64,000 nt of DNA from Brasenia schreberi (lineage: Eukaryota > Streptophyta > Magnoliopsida > Nymphaeales > Cabombaceae). The stretch is from positions 6,746,501-6,810,500 of the forward strand of contig JAYKKT010000041.1 of the NCBI GenBank assembly GCA_036023115.1. Reading direction: 5' to 3'. Numbering within the stretch: the first letter of the stretch is position 1; the number at the start of each line of letters is the position of its first letter. The translations under genes were made by a program, and so were the position numbers. The notes below the pieces were generated by a model. The model ran no database searches. It was not told where the DNA came from and worked only from the letters and a program-made list of their open reading frames with translations. Shown in pieces: positions 10,977-22,063 of the stretch.

Positions 10977-13832
10977 TTACTCTGTTATGCCTTTAGTTAA
11001 GGAGTCTGCCAACATATCATTTGTTGGCATGTATGAGATGGATATTTCCTTTCTCATAACCATATCATGAACATAGTGGTATTTCACCATTATATGCTTG
11101 CTTTTTGAGCAATCAGCTCCACTCTTGATAAGAGTAATTGCTGCATTGTTATCACAGTAAATGATAATCGGCTCGTCGGTTATTTCCAACTTCAAATCAC
11201 GTATGAAGCATCTTATCCAGACAACACTCGTTGCAGCCATACAACAAGCTACATACTCAGCTTCTTGTATATGCAATGCTACACAACCCTGTTTCTTGCA
11301 TGCCCAAGAAACACCACCACCTCCAAATAAGAATATTTGATGAGAGGTTGATTTGCTATCATCTTTGCTCCCAGCAAAGTTAGCATCTAAGTATCCTACC
11401 ACTTTAAGTTCATCTACTTAAAAACATAGTTTCAAGTCTCTTGTTTCTTTCAGATATCTTAAAATCCTTTTTACAACTATCCAGTACTGCCATCCAGGAT
11501 TACTTTGATATCTACTTACAAGACAAACAACAAAGCTGATATCAGGTCTTGTACATAACATAGCATACATCAAGCTACCCACAACTTGTGCAAAAAGAAC
11601 ATTAGGCTTATCGTCTCTTTCACCGGGACAATCAACCTTACTAATTTTGACCCCTTTTGTAACAGGTGTATCAGCAGACTTCCATTCACCCATTTTGAAC
11701 TTCTTCAGGATATAGTCAATATATCTCTCCTGACTCAGGCATAAAAGTCTAGATTCTCTATCTCAAGAGATCTTTATACCCAGGATATAGGATGCTTCCC
11801 CCATATCCTTCATTTCGAACTTGGTGTTTAACCATGACTTGGTTTTGACAATCATCTCGTTGTCATTTCCAGTCAACAATATGTCATCTACATATGACGA
11901 TAGGATGACAAAGTGGCTCCCACTATTCCAGACATATACACAATGATCAAGTTTATTAGCCACATACCTAAGTTCTATAATGGCATTTTGAAAAGTCAAT
12001 ACCATTGGTGAGGTGATTGTTTGAGGTTGTATATGATTTCATCTAAATCTCTGTTTAAAAATACTATTTTTACATCTAATTGATGTAAGTCCAAATCATA
12101 GTATGCAGATATTGCCAAGATTTTTCATATGGATACAAATTTCGCAATTGGAGAATATGCCTCAACATAATCTATCATCTGTTTTTGTGAAAAATCCTTT
12201 GCAATCAACCTTTCTTAAAACTTATCGATTCTACCATCGACCTTGTATTTCTTTTTCAGAACCCATTTATAGCATATGACTTTCCTTTCTTTTGGCAAAT
12301 CAGTCAATTCTCAGACTTGGTTTTTTTCAATGGATTCAATTTTTTCATCCATGGCTTTGCCCCAGTCTGATGCTTTCGATGAGTTTATAGCTTGCTGATA
12401 AGTCAAGTTATCAGTCAACTCATCTAAATCCACTGAATTACACACTTTTTCTGCAAAATAAGTGTGTTTAAGTAGGACAAAATGGTCATTGGCCTTTTGT
12501 GTTCACTTAAGGTTTCAATTGTTTCAGGAAGATCTTCTATGGGCTCAAAAGATGATTGATCTAGGTCTACTAGATCATCAACACATTCATCATTATTTTC
12601 CAAGATGTCATTCTTAGAATTGTCTAAAAATTCAACATCTCTACTTTCAATTAGTCTGTGGTCCTTATGATAAAACTGATATCCTTTCGGATATCTAATG
12701 AATATACATCTTAAGGACCTACTATCTAGCTTATCTCTAGACTGATCAAGGATCTTTACGTGTGCAACAGATCCCAACCTCCTAAGATGACCTAGGTTGG
12801 GTTTTCTTCCAAACCACATCTCATATGGTGTAGTGAATACAACTTTACACAGTACTCTATTGAGTATGTAAACTGTTGTACTTACTGCTTCTCCCCAAAA
12901 TACCCTTGGTAGAGAAGCATCGATCAACATTTATCTTGTCATATTCAACAAGGTTCTGTTATATCTCTCAACTACACCATTTTGTTGAGGTGTTCTGGGT
13001 ATTGTATTTTGCTTTGCAATTCCAAAGTCTTTATATAATTCAAGAAATTCTACCAAGGTATATTCACCACCTCTATCTGATCTTAAGACTTTGATTGAAT
13101 GCCCTAATTGGTTTTTCACTTCTTGCTTATATTCTTTAAAAGCATTCACTGTCTCAGATTTATGTGTCAAAAGATATAAATACATATATCTAGAGTAATT
13201 ATCGATAAAGGTTGTAAAATAATCATTTCCATGATGTGACTTTATTCTAAAAGGTCCACATAAATCTGTGTGAATAATCTCCAACAAGGTTGTTGCCCTT
13301 GTTGATTCTTTGGAAAAAACTTTCTTTGTCATTTTTTTTTTATACAAGCTTCACACTTGTTGAAAGTATTTTCCACAAATCTAGGCAATAAGTCAAAATT
13401 AGATAGTTTCCTAAACTTTTCCAGGATTATATGCCCAAGGCGTTTATTCCACATATTCACATCAACAGTAAAGGCACACTCAATATAAGCAGAAGAAGTA
13501 CCAATTTCATTATCACAGAATTTAAACAGTCCATGCTCTACATCGAATTCTTCAAAGAATAATATTCTCCAATGTTTTCCCACAGTTACCTTGCTAGGAA
13601 TAAACTTGACCTCAAAACCTTTCTTTACTAAGGCAGGGACCGAGATCAAATTGCGCCTTATAGTTGACACAATTAATACATCAGTTAATACTATCGGTTT
13701 GTCTTGTACATAAATCCTAAATGACCTAGTGCCCAAAACATCCGAGAATGTATTGTTACTCATGTAGACTCGATGTTCATCTGGTTTGTATTCCTTGAAG
13801 TCCATTACCCCTTTCTTACTCATGTAGACTCT
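10977..13832 (-). pseudogene. pol: Copia pol: protease remnant, integrase, RT, RNase H
   Basis: Read on the minus strand. 13823-13329 has the protease-linked and gag-pre-integrase region (VYMSNNTFSDVLG, NLISVPALVKKGF) and the integrase zinc region, where WNKRLGH replaces the usual first His with Asn. 13347-12424 is integrase: HTDLCGPF, SDRGGEY and PQQNGVVERYNRT give Asp-Asp-Glu, followed by the copia-type tail with FWGEAV and GRKPNLGHLRRLG. Reverse transcriptase spans about 12420-11418 and includes SYVDDILLTGND. RNase H is at 11402-10977, with GYLDANFAGS, EAEYVA and ending SLTKGI. Several stops and shifts separate the parts, with the RT N-terminus the most damaged. The protease active site (DSG) and the gag zinc knuckle are absent. 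Confidence 0.92.
13756..13832 (-). repeat. 16-bp direct repeat at a deletion junction
   Basis: TTACTCATGTAGACTC occurs at about 13756-13771 and again at 13817-13832, 61 bp apart. Related elements have a CCHC zinc knuckle and the DSG protease site between gag and the MDFKEY segment, and both are missing here. The repeat therefore probably marks the edge of the lost or rearranged piece. Confidence 0.6.
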
Positions 13833-14068
13833 ATTGCTAGTTTCATGGGTAATTCAGAAAGGTTAATCTTAGGCCCTAATCTGAGGGCAGTAGTGATCAT
13901 GTTCAATGACGGGAGTAAACTGTTTAAGATTGTTGATATTTGCATCGGTTTTGGGATGACTGATTTCGCCACGGCTAAGTACCTAACCATTATTAACATG
14001 TGGTTTACATGTTATACTACATTATCTCCTTCTTTCATTTTGAAGGAGTTATACTTTTGTAGTAGCAA

Positions 14069-14413
14069 CTATACATGTAATTTGGTAGTTGTGTTATACT
14101 TAGCTGTTATTGAGTCAAATAGCTCTTTGGCGGTCTCGTATTCTTCGAAAACCCTAATCAAGTCATCCTCCATGTAGGTCAACATGACTGTCCTTGCGGT
14201 GTCATCTTTTAGAAATGTTTTATGCATTTCTATTTGTTGCTCAGTTGCGTTTGATGGTGGCGAACGCATGATTTCCTTTAGTACGTACTCAAAACCCTCA
14301 AGTGTTAGAGCAAGTGAGATTCTCCTCTTTCATGTTTGGAAGTTCAGACCATTCAGTTTCTTAGTTTTTATTAATTTAGACACATTCTTGAACTCATTTT
14401 TATGTGTTTGACA
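14069..14413 (-). pseudogene. gag: Copia gag
   Basis: On the minus strand the frame contains KLNGLNFQTWKRR, the usual start of the copia gag (DUF4219/UBN2) region, then EYETAKELFDSITAKY and TKLHV. Translation continues past 14069 as LLLQKYNSFKMKEGD before a stop. The N-terminal start is not clear. The CCHC zinc knuckle expected downstream is missing. The product would be the particle core protein; this copy is broken. Confidence 0.8.
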
Positions 14414-15040
14414 ATTATAACAATTATATGGTCTAAAAAAGAAAATAAACAATAAGCAACAAACACACATAGCAAGGACCATGTTAGAACGATGCATAAT
14501 ATCATAAGAACAAACTAAAGACATTTTATAAGCAACTTGGGACAAACTTGTAATTTTCCCAAAAATTTCTACCTTTAATATTTTTCAAATAATAATAGGG
14601 GTAAAACTATAATTTTAGCTATCTGTCCACCTTTGAAATTTTTAAAAAGCCTAAGGATAGACTCGTAAAATTACTCTTTGGTATTTTTATAAAATTCGTA
14701 ATTGATCGGTGTTAAAACTGTAATTTTAACCCTCAGTCCAATGTGCAATTTTGTTCAGGGGTAGTGTTATAATATCTGAAAACAGGCTGGGACAGAATGA
14801 ACTTTTCAGTCTGTTGCCCGAGGTGGTTTATGCGAAACCGCCGGTGGTTTTCTAAAACTGGGGGCAGTTTTCGTTGGTTTCAACCTGCGGTTTTCTAAAA
14901 TCGCCTAGTGGTTTTCGAAGCTTAAAACTAAGAAAAGAGAGTGGGAGAGACAGTTTGAGAGAGGGAGAAAGGGAGAGGCAAGAGGAGCCCCACTCCGCTC
15001 CTTGGCCCTCTATGGTGGCCTTCTGTGGTGGTCAGCGGCC

Positions 15041-15169
15041 TTCGCAAGTTGGTTCCAGCCTTTTGGCCTTCTGTTGACCGCATCTTGGTTCTGGCCTTTT
15101 AGCCTTCGGCCGACCGCGTCTTGGTTCTCGCATTTTGGCCTTCGACCGACCGCGTCTTCGGCCACCGCC
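15041..15169. repeat. 36-bp tandem repeat in copia leader
   Basis: About three and a half copies of a 36-bp unit start at 15041 (partial), 15069, 15105 and 15141 (partial). Each contains GACCGCGTCTTGG or a close variant and ends in TTTTGGCC. The repeat lies in the untranslated leader between the primer binding site and gag and is GC-rich compared with its surroundings. Confidence 0.8.
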
Positions 15170-15308
15170 TTTGATTCGGCCTATGGCCGATCGTGGCTTT
15201 CGTTCCGGCATGCCTATCTCTTTTTTTTTTCTTCTTCTTCCTCTTCTTTACTCATTTTTTTTCAGAACGATAATGCGTACCTTTTTTTTTTTGCAGAGTC
15301 AACAACGA

Positions 15309-15322
15309 GGCTCTGATATCAC
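15309..15322 (-). promoter_or_regulatory. Primer binding site of copia element
   Basis: On the minus strand GTGATATCAGAGCC directly follows the 5' LTR and matches the initiator-Met tRNA primer site TGGTATCAGAGCC with one or two changes. Confidence 0.85.
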
Positions 15323-15704
15323 TAATATCTATTTGTTGCCAGAATCCAACATTGCATTTGTCCTCCGTCGAGCCTTCTAAGTACGCCTACAACGGAATAA
15401 AGGTATGTGAAATTTAGTTTTTGAGGTTTTCATGTAGTGGAGTTTTCTAGAAAAAGTTTTTTCACTATATAAATTCTATTTGCGCTGCTCTGTATTTATA
15501 GAGCAGTGCGTGCTCCTTCTTTCCTGGTTATTCTATTGGGCTTCCCACATCCAGAGCGTTCTTATTCGGACTGTTATTGAAATTCTCAATAACGGTCCGG
15601 TTGTTATGGCAACCGTATCTTCAATCCGTGATTCAGGTAATGGATTGGATGGCCAGTCCAGACGTTACCTGTGCTGGGTTGCCGAGAATGACCACAACTT
15701 AACA
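15323..15704 (-). repeat. 5' LTR of copia element
   Basis: 382-bp direct copy of 10305-10686. On the minus strand it begins TGTTAAGTTGTGG. The inner end has lost the canonical CA: the + strand border reads TAATAT where the other LTR has TGATGT, consistent with a G to A change. Confidence 0.9.
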
Positions 15705-16127
15705 TTTTTTAGGTTTCTTGTAGTGACTGTTTTAATGTGTAAAACAAGTTATATTTCCATCGGATTTCACATTTTTATCAAGAAAACATGGTGACTAAAA
15801 GCATCATTTTAAATTGATCAAGGTATTTGGATGGATAGTCGATGTATGTAGGATCGTTTAGGTTTGAGGGGGTGGAGGGAGGGCATAGCGGTGTTTAGCC
15901 AAGTACCGGTGAAGTTTCTGCAACAGTTAAACCTTTGTAAGGCATGTTGCCAAATTTCAGATCGTATCCAAATCGCTAGAATTACTTGTCACGGGAATAA
16001 ATTAGATGAACAAGTGAGCCTGGCCAATGGTTTAACTACACAAAGCAGGAAACTTATAGTCCGATTAGTTGCAAAATATTGTTCTTGTTACAGGAGAGTG
16101 TATGCAGTCAAAATGCTAGTTAGACTC
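15705..16127. other. Spacer between copia element and solo LTR
   Basis: No gene recognised. Because the solo LTR inserted just after the LEAFY stop codon, this spacer should be the original 3' flank or 3' untranslated region of the LEAFY pseudogene. I see nothing in it that proves this. The last five bases (GACTC, 16123-16127) form the target duplication of the solo LTR. Confidence 0.5.
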
Positions 16128-16984
16128 TGTCACGAAATATTTCCAAAAATCTCAGAATTTTACCTCGTGATAGTAGAACAACGACGCACGTTGCTCTCAG
16201 CTCTCTTACCTGCGCAGAACTGCATCTGTGCGCGTCTTTGGACCTGGCTCAGTTGCAGTTCATCAACATACGGTGCGGAAACTCTCTTCATCTCGCGTCG
16301 TTCTATCTCACTCAAGAGATGGATCGGCTTATGATGCTCACACTCGGTGATGAGACAGGAAATGCTCGCTTATGAAGAAGAACACTTTATTGAACCAGAA
16401 AATCTGATTACAGAAACACACGGACTGACCTGCTGACGAAGGAGGCTTAATGGGCACAGCTACGGCTGAATTGGCCTCAGTTCACTCTGAACTAGGCTGA
16501 GGAGGTTCTCTCCTTTCAAGACACCCTCTCTCACTCGGGTTGAGCCCCTGCTCACCTAAGCAAATCACGCCTAACCTCAAACCCGTTTCACTCTTCCTCA
16601 CTTCATGTCTCAACTCATCCCACCCGCCCTCTATTTATAGAGTTCGGCTTGCTGGATCTCAAAATCATCTAGTGATATCCCATTAGATATCCCACTAGGT
16701 TAGACCCAACCCGATTTGGTTAAGCTAACTAAACCTAGCTATGTGACCCGACTCAACTAGGCTCACTAAACACACTTGACCTTACAAGACCCGAGCCCAC
16801 TAACATCACTCGGTTTGTACAGGACAATACACTTATTTACAATGACTCATGACTCATGACTCATGCACCCATACATGATGCCAAGTGCCGAAGGGATGCT
16901 CCACAAGTGTCAGTGCGGCGCTCCTCATGCGTGCGGCATGGGTGCATGGCACGTGTGTATGGTGCTAGCGTCGCGTTCGTTACA
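16128..16984 (-). mobile_element. Solo LTR, gypsy family related to the element in LEAFY
   Basis: 857 bp with ends TGTAACGAACG...CGTGACA when read on the minus strand. The half nearest its start matches the LTRs at 18108-18986 and 22064-22955 in reverse orientation, including CTCTATTTATAGAG and the block with TCTCTCACTCGGGTTGAG. The other half is more divergent. It is flanked by GACTC (16123-16127) and AACTC (16985-16989), a 4/5 target duplication, and no internal region is present. This is the product of LTR-LTR recombination that removed the element body. It lies 12 bp past the stop codon of the LEAFY pseudogene. Confidence 0.85.
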
Positions 16985-16996
16985 AACTCTGACAAG

Positions 16997-17358
16997 TTAG
17001 ACTTGGCGTGCGGCATGTGGCGCTACAGCCAAAGATGAACAGGTAGTGCGATGCTGGTGGTAGAGCTGGCGCAGCTTCGTAGGCACGTACCAGATGCACA
17101 GCTTCTCGTTGGAGTTGAACATGGCATCAATGTCCCAGGCACGATGTGCTGCCATGGCCACCAGCGGCTGGTAGGAAGCCTGCCCCCATGCCCCAACATT
17201 CTGGCCCCGTTCCTTAAATACGCGCCGCAGGTGGTCTGATGCCGCCTCGTCCAAGCAGTGCAGTGCAGTGCATAACAATGAACATAGTGACGCATCTTGG
17301 GCTTGTTGATGTAACTCGCGCCCATGCTCTTGGCATACCTGAATACCTGGTTCGTGAC
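16997..17358 (-). pseudogene. LFY: LEAFY exon 3 (DNA-binding domain), frameshifted
   Basis: Translation from 17358 gives [20 protein letters not shown], then [12 protein letters not shown]. The frame then breaks at a GCAGT triplet repeat (17255-17269, + strand), where one extra 5-bp unit is present. In the shifted frame it continues [21 protein letters not shown], ...AWDIDAMFN... and [13 protein letters not shown], and stops at 16997-16999. The core is highly conserved, but several normally constant residues differ: KLRQLYHQ instead of KLRQLCHL, and WGQASY instead of WRQACY. The C-terminal tail after KLRQL is about 20 residues, shorter than in most angiosperms. The acceptor just upstream reads GCGCTG/GTCACG, lacking the AG. 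Confidence 0.95.
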
Positions 17359-18018
17359 CAGCGCCAATGCAAATAATAATGAGATTTCCTTTATGTTTCT
17401 TTTTTGACAGTGTGTTAATCGTGCCATTATAAGTAAAAGAAAAAGTCTAAACTACACTAGTAATTGGTTAATATGCTTCTGTTGATTATTTTGAGATGAG
17501 AAGACAAAGAATATCAGTGCAAGCTTTGCTCTAAACTGACCATGGTTGTCTGTCAGATCGTTTGGTACAAAGGCTGGATGCGCTATGCCGCCCCGCATCA
17601 GGGAGAATCTTGGTAAGTCCTGGCCCCAAAAAGCATCCAATATCCATAATGGTCAATCGCCGGATTCATGTCAACTATTAATACCTGGTCCAACTAATTT
17701 TTTGTTAAGTACTTTCTGAATCAATTTGATCTTACATGTGTTTAGCTAATCGGGTTGCATTTTGCTAGTCAATAACCTAATCAGCTTATTATATTCAATC
17801 ATGGAGTACCATTTCGTTCATACATAAAAATATGCAAACACCATTAGTGTTATGACAATTCATCTCGCATAAATATACGGGAAGAGAAAAGGGAATCGAA
17901 CTTCCGTTTAGGCCAACCAAACCCAACGGAATAAGATGGCCAAATATTGAATGAAGAAATCATAACCCCAGACTTTGGCAGAGCCATAGAGGCGGTCAAG
18001 CAAATAAATAGTGCATAC
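17359..18018 (-). other. LEAFY intron 2, acceptor lost
   Basis: 660 bp between exon 2 and exon 3. The donor AAG/GTATGC at 18019/18018 is intact. The 3' end reads TTGGCGCTG before GTCACG, so the expected CAG is CTG (17359-17361). No other AG lies within the last 25 bases. Short open frames within it (for example 17452-17640) show no family match. Confidence 0.85.
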
Positions 18019-18107
18019 CTTGGTGGGACACTTCTCTCCCCGTTCCTTCGCGGTGTTTTGGACCTGGATCAGGAAGACCCGGCAGTCCTCGTAAAGATGG
18101 AAGAGGT
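18019..18107 (-). pseudogene. LFY: LEAFY exon 2, 3' part
   Basis: On the minus strand the 89 bases from the element border encode [20 protein letters not shown] and then ERGEKCPTK, followed by the GTATGC donor. This is the exact continuation of the sequence that stops at 22956 on the other side of the retrotransposon. The first five bases (ACCTC) are one copy of the target duplication and preserve the Tyr-Leu codons TAC CTC. Confidence 0.97.
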
Positions 18108-18986
18108 TGTGATGAACGCGATGCTAGCGCCCCGCGCATGCACCACGTGCACGTGCCATGCACCCGCACCGCACGCATGAGGAGCGCGCACACCGACACT
18201 GGTGGAGCATCTCTTCGGCACATAGGAGTCGTGTCATTGTACATACATGTATTGTGAGTCCTTGTTCATACTTGAGTTGTGTTGCTCAAGTCTTGTAAGG
18301 TCGAGTGGGTCATGTAATGTCTAGAGTGTCTAGGTGAGCCGGGTCACTAGACTAGACATGGGTTAGCCTAACTAAGTAAGGTTAGTGCCTAACCTAGGGT
18401 GGTAACCAAGGGGGAATATTCCTTGGAATATCCCTTGGTCAGGTATGGGTTAGTCCAGCCAGCCGAACTCTATAAATAGAGAGCGGATGGGCTGTTGTGA
18501 GGTATGAAGTGAAGTTGAGTGGAACGGAGTGAGTGTTAGGCGTGAAGTGCTTAGGTGAGCAGGGGCTCAACCCGAGTGAGAGAGGGTGTCTTGAAAGGAG
18601 AGAACCTCCTCAGCCTGGTTCAGAGTGAACCGAGGCCAGTTCAGTCTAGCCGTGTCCATTAACTTCCTTTGTCAAGCAGGTCTGGTAGTGTTCAGTGCTT
18701 GTAATCTGATTACCGTAAAATAAAGATGATGAGTGCTTTGGTTTCGTAAGCTAGTGAGGGTGATCCTTCTCCTACGTGTGATATTAGCATAAAGCCGAGA
18801 GTGTTTGAGTGAACCTCATCGATGTCAACCGGAGGAGATTTCCGCAGCGGAAGAACGGAAGTTGTTTTACCGTGAAGAACAGTAAACAGACGGTGTTCTG
18901 CGCTAGACTTGGGCTGAGGTGAAGAAGGAGTCTTCATCTGCCATCACAGGTACTTAAATTCGAATTTCGGATTTTAATCTGTGACA
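18108..18986 (+). repeat. 5' LTR of element in LEAFY
   Basis: 879 bp. It contains a single TATA box in CTCTATAAATAGAG near 18467-18481 and an AATAAA-like signal near 18718-18723. It matches 22064-22955 closely over its last 800 bases. Confidence 0.93.
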
Positions 18987-18989
18987 ATT

Positions 18990-19001
18990 TGGTATCAGAG
19001 C
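18990..19001 (+). promoter_or_regulatory. Primer binding site (tRNA-iMet)
   Basis: TGGTATCAGAGC, a perfect initiator-Met primer site, lies three bases after the 5' LTR. Confidence 0.9.
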
Positions 19002-20097
19002 TTGCAAAGCTCGAATCAAAGCATGTTAAATCAGATTAAAGAAGAAACTACGCCGGAAAAACGAATCAGGTGACAGAAAAGTTTTCTGCCGGAAAATTTC
19101 TGTCCGTTTTCTGCAAAAGAGTGCAGATCTGGTTCGAATTAGCTATTGCGATTGAATTCTGAGTGTAAGAAGGTCAATCGTACTCGGATCTAGTTGAAGG
19201 AACTAGATCAAAAGCTAATCGTAACATCTGAAGGTAGATCAGGCCGTTCTTGAGCAAGAACTGGCCGGAAAAATAGTTTACCGGTGAAACTGTTTTGACG
19301 ATCAGAACTCAAGGTTGAGACGACTGGTTTTGAGCCAAAGGGGTTCGTCTAATCAGATCTAGTAAGGATTCATCAAGTACTGATGAGATCAATCAACAAT
19401 TGAAGTTGATCGGAACAGATCTGGCGAATTCAGTTAACGCCTTCCTCAAGTTGACGGAAAACAGAATTTCAGATGAAAATTCTATCCGGTTCAGAACAGG
19501 AATGGTCACGTTCAGTTTTGATTCAGTTGAACTGACTTTAAAGTTTTAAGAATTGTATTAGATCAGTTCTTAATACAACTGCAGCAGATTGAATTGGTGA
19601 ATTGCTGAAAAAAGTTAAAACAGAACAGCAAACGCAGTCTGAATTTCAGTGAAGTCTGAATTGTTTAATGCTTGATCGGACTAACAAAAGTGTTTGTGAG
19701 TAAGGATAAAGTTATTACAGGTTCGGATTACAGAGATTGGTGACCGGAGAGAAGACATTTCGAACGGAAATCGGCGGGAAAACAGTTGCAGCAGAAAACC
19801 GCTGAACCGTATAGAAAAACCAATTCTGGTTTTTCCAGCCTGTTCTCTGTTGGTTTCGGACGGGTTACAGGTCTCCAAATACATCTAAATTTCATACACA
19901 TGTATTATGTTGTACGTTTGTTATTTAAGTAGTTTTTTTTCGTTAGTATCTAATCTATGTTTCTTCATAATTCGGGCTGAATATGGTGTAAAATTCAGCT
20001 GTTCAGAAGTCTGTTTTTCTGCACAACTTCAGTTCGGGTATGTGTTGTGAGTGTATTTGCTGTCCGAGTGGTATGTAATAATACAGGTACATTCTCG
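19002..20097 (+). other. Long untranslated leader of element in LEAFY
   Basis: About 1.1 kb between the primer site and gag with no coding capacity. It is rich in GAAAA/CCGGAAAA-type motifs. Similar leaders precede gag in the chromovirus at 1093-9424. Confidence 0.7.
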
Positions 20098-21617
20098 ATG
20101 GGTAAAAGCAGAGTTGGCTCTGTGGAAGACGAAGCCATGGTCAGCAGATCTAGCTTCGAAATATTCATGAACCAGATGCTGCAGAGAATAGATTCACTTC
20201 AGCTGCAGTTGCAGATGTAGAAGGAAAGTTTTGAGCAGCAGCTGGGAGAACTGAATACCAGGCAGCGGCATGCTGAGGCCGTGGACACAGAGGTCCGGGG
20301 TCCTCGGGAGAGTCATGTTCAGCTTGCATCCACATCCACCGATTCAGTTCGTACACCCACGAACACATATAAGGTAAAATTTCCTGAACCTAAGCCGTTT
20401 GAGGGTGGATGAGACCGAAAGATTGTCTAGAATTTTGTATGGGACTTGGAGTGTTATTTGGAGGCATCGCGTGTGTCGGGCGAGGAAAAGGTTACCGTGG
20501 CAACCTTATTCCTTATGCCAAGTTATGGTGGCGCACACGAGTAAAAGCATGGCAAGATGGAGGTAGGCGAGTGCCGAACACTTGGAATGATTTCAAAACT
20601 GAGATTTTTCAGCAATTCACTCTGCCTAATACGTTCTGCCGAACTAGAGAGCGATTGAAACAACTAAAGCAAACTGGGAGTCTTCACGATTATGTGAAGG
20701 AGTTTAGCTCGTTATTGCTCGAGATTGAGGGTATGACCGAGCAAGATAAGCTTTTCCACTTCGAGGATGGGTTACAACCATGGGCGCAAGTGGAGTTGCG
20801 TCCGCGAAATCCGCAGGAGGTCATGGAGGCCATGACCATGGTTGAGTCCTTTATGGAGTTGAGGACGCCTAGGGAAGAGAAGAGTCCTAGGGAAACGCCA
20901 TCGAAGGGAGTTGGGAAAAGTAAGAACGGGAAAATACCCGAGCGAAGGGAAGAGGCATCCTCTTCCAAGGGCAAGTCAGGAGGCAATGGAGTGGGGTCGT
21001 GCTACATTTGCAACGGGCTACATCACATGCGAGATTGTCCCAAGAAGGCTAAGTTAGCCGCTTTGGGGGTTAAGGAGCAAATCAGGGTCGAGGATGCGAC
21101 CGAGGCAACGGAGGATGAGTTGATCTAGGTTGCCCAGTTCCAGCTTCTTAACACTATGAGTTGTGAGGGACCAACACGAGCCCTTAACTTTGTGAAAGTT
21201 CACATGGGTAAACACACTATCTGGGTTTTGGTAGATTTAGGGGTGAGCCATTCGCTTATTTCGCCGCAGATTGCCAAGACGATAGGGTTGAAGGTGACGC
21301 TGTCTACGATACAACTGAAGCTAGTAAATGCAGCCGTGTCTTCGCTTGAGGGAATGGCACTGGGGTGTAGGCTGAAAGTTGGGCGGTAGAAAGGAGTGTT
21401 GAGCTTAGCAGTAGCAGCCATCGACGAGTATTCGATGACACTAGGGTGCGATTTCTTGAGAATTGCACAGGCGATGGTGGCTCCTCACCTTCGGGGTTTG
21501 GTTATCATGAACAAGGGACAAAATGGGTTTGTACCGTGTGTGGATCCAGGTAAGGCACCAGCAGTATTGACGTGCATTGCATACTACCTGACGGACGAGA
21601 GGTCGGTGGTAGGGTAG
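20098..21617 (+). pseudogene. gag: gag and protease remnant of element in LEAFY
   Basis: Starts at ATG 20098 (MGKSRVGSVEDEAMV). Stops are TAG at 20218, TGA at 20410 and TAG at 20428, with a frameshift before about 20510. From there 20510-21128 is open and carries the capsid region (LWWRTRVKAW, NDFKTEIFQQF) and the zinc knuckle CYICNGLHHMRDC. A further stop at 21126-21128 precedes a protease-like segment whose active site reads VLVDLGVSHSLIS: the catalytic Asp-Thr-Gly has become Asp-Leu-Gly. The protease tail (LGCDFLRIAQ ... GFVPCVDPGKAPAVLTC) ends at 21617. Nothing of reverse transcriptase follows. Confidence 0.88.
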
Positions 21618-22063
21618 TTTGTTAGTGGTGGGGGGTCGTCCCATAGGGGCAGGGCCGGGCGCCAGGTCAGGTCAGTACAGAGGCAGGCGCACCAAGAAAA
21701 TCCTCTCGGATAGGGAGGTTTTTCATAGGTGTCAGGTCATAGTGGTGGGGCGCCAGCGCTAGCGCCAGTGCACCGTGGCAGAGGACTAGCACTAGGGTCA
21801 AGCGAGAGACTAGCGCTAGGACATAGTGGACCCGCGCTAGGGCGGGGCAGTACCGTCGAGAGTTCGGTGGGCAGCACGAGAGATGCCAGAGAGGTTTTCC
21901 AGAGGGGAAACGCGCCAGGAAGGCAGGGAGCAAGCCGGAGGCAGGACGGAGCGGAAGCGTAGTGGACCGAGAGAGTGAGTCGTGCTTTGCTGGGGGAGCG
22001 GCAAAGGAGTGGCGCACACTCACCCGACCTCGAGGGCGAGGTCATGCTTAGTCGAGGGAGAGT
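21618..22063 (+). other. GC-rich segment replacing pol
   Basis: 446 bp of much higher GC than its surroundings, with repeated GCGCTAG and CTAGCGC words near 21755-21840. It sits where the 3-kb pol should be. The last 40 bases, ending GTCGAGGGAGAGT just before the LTR, look like the native pol 3' end and polypurine tract. The rest has no recognised homology and could be filler DNA or captured sequence. Confidence 0.6.

Larger units (their letters stand above)
10305..15704 (-). mobile_element. Ty1/copia LTR retrotransposon, decayed
   Basis: 5.4-kb element read on the minus strand: 5' LTR at 15704-15323, primer binding site, gag, protease remnant, integrase, reverse transcriptase, RNase H, polypurine tract, 3' LTR at 10686-10305. 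Integrase before reverse transcriptase is the copia order. Both LTRs are exactly 382 bp by the borders I chose. The flanking bases TTTTG (10300-10304) and TTTTT (15705-15709) are an imperfect target duplication. Coding regions contain stops and frameshifts. The copia lineage was not assigned. Confidence 0.93.
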
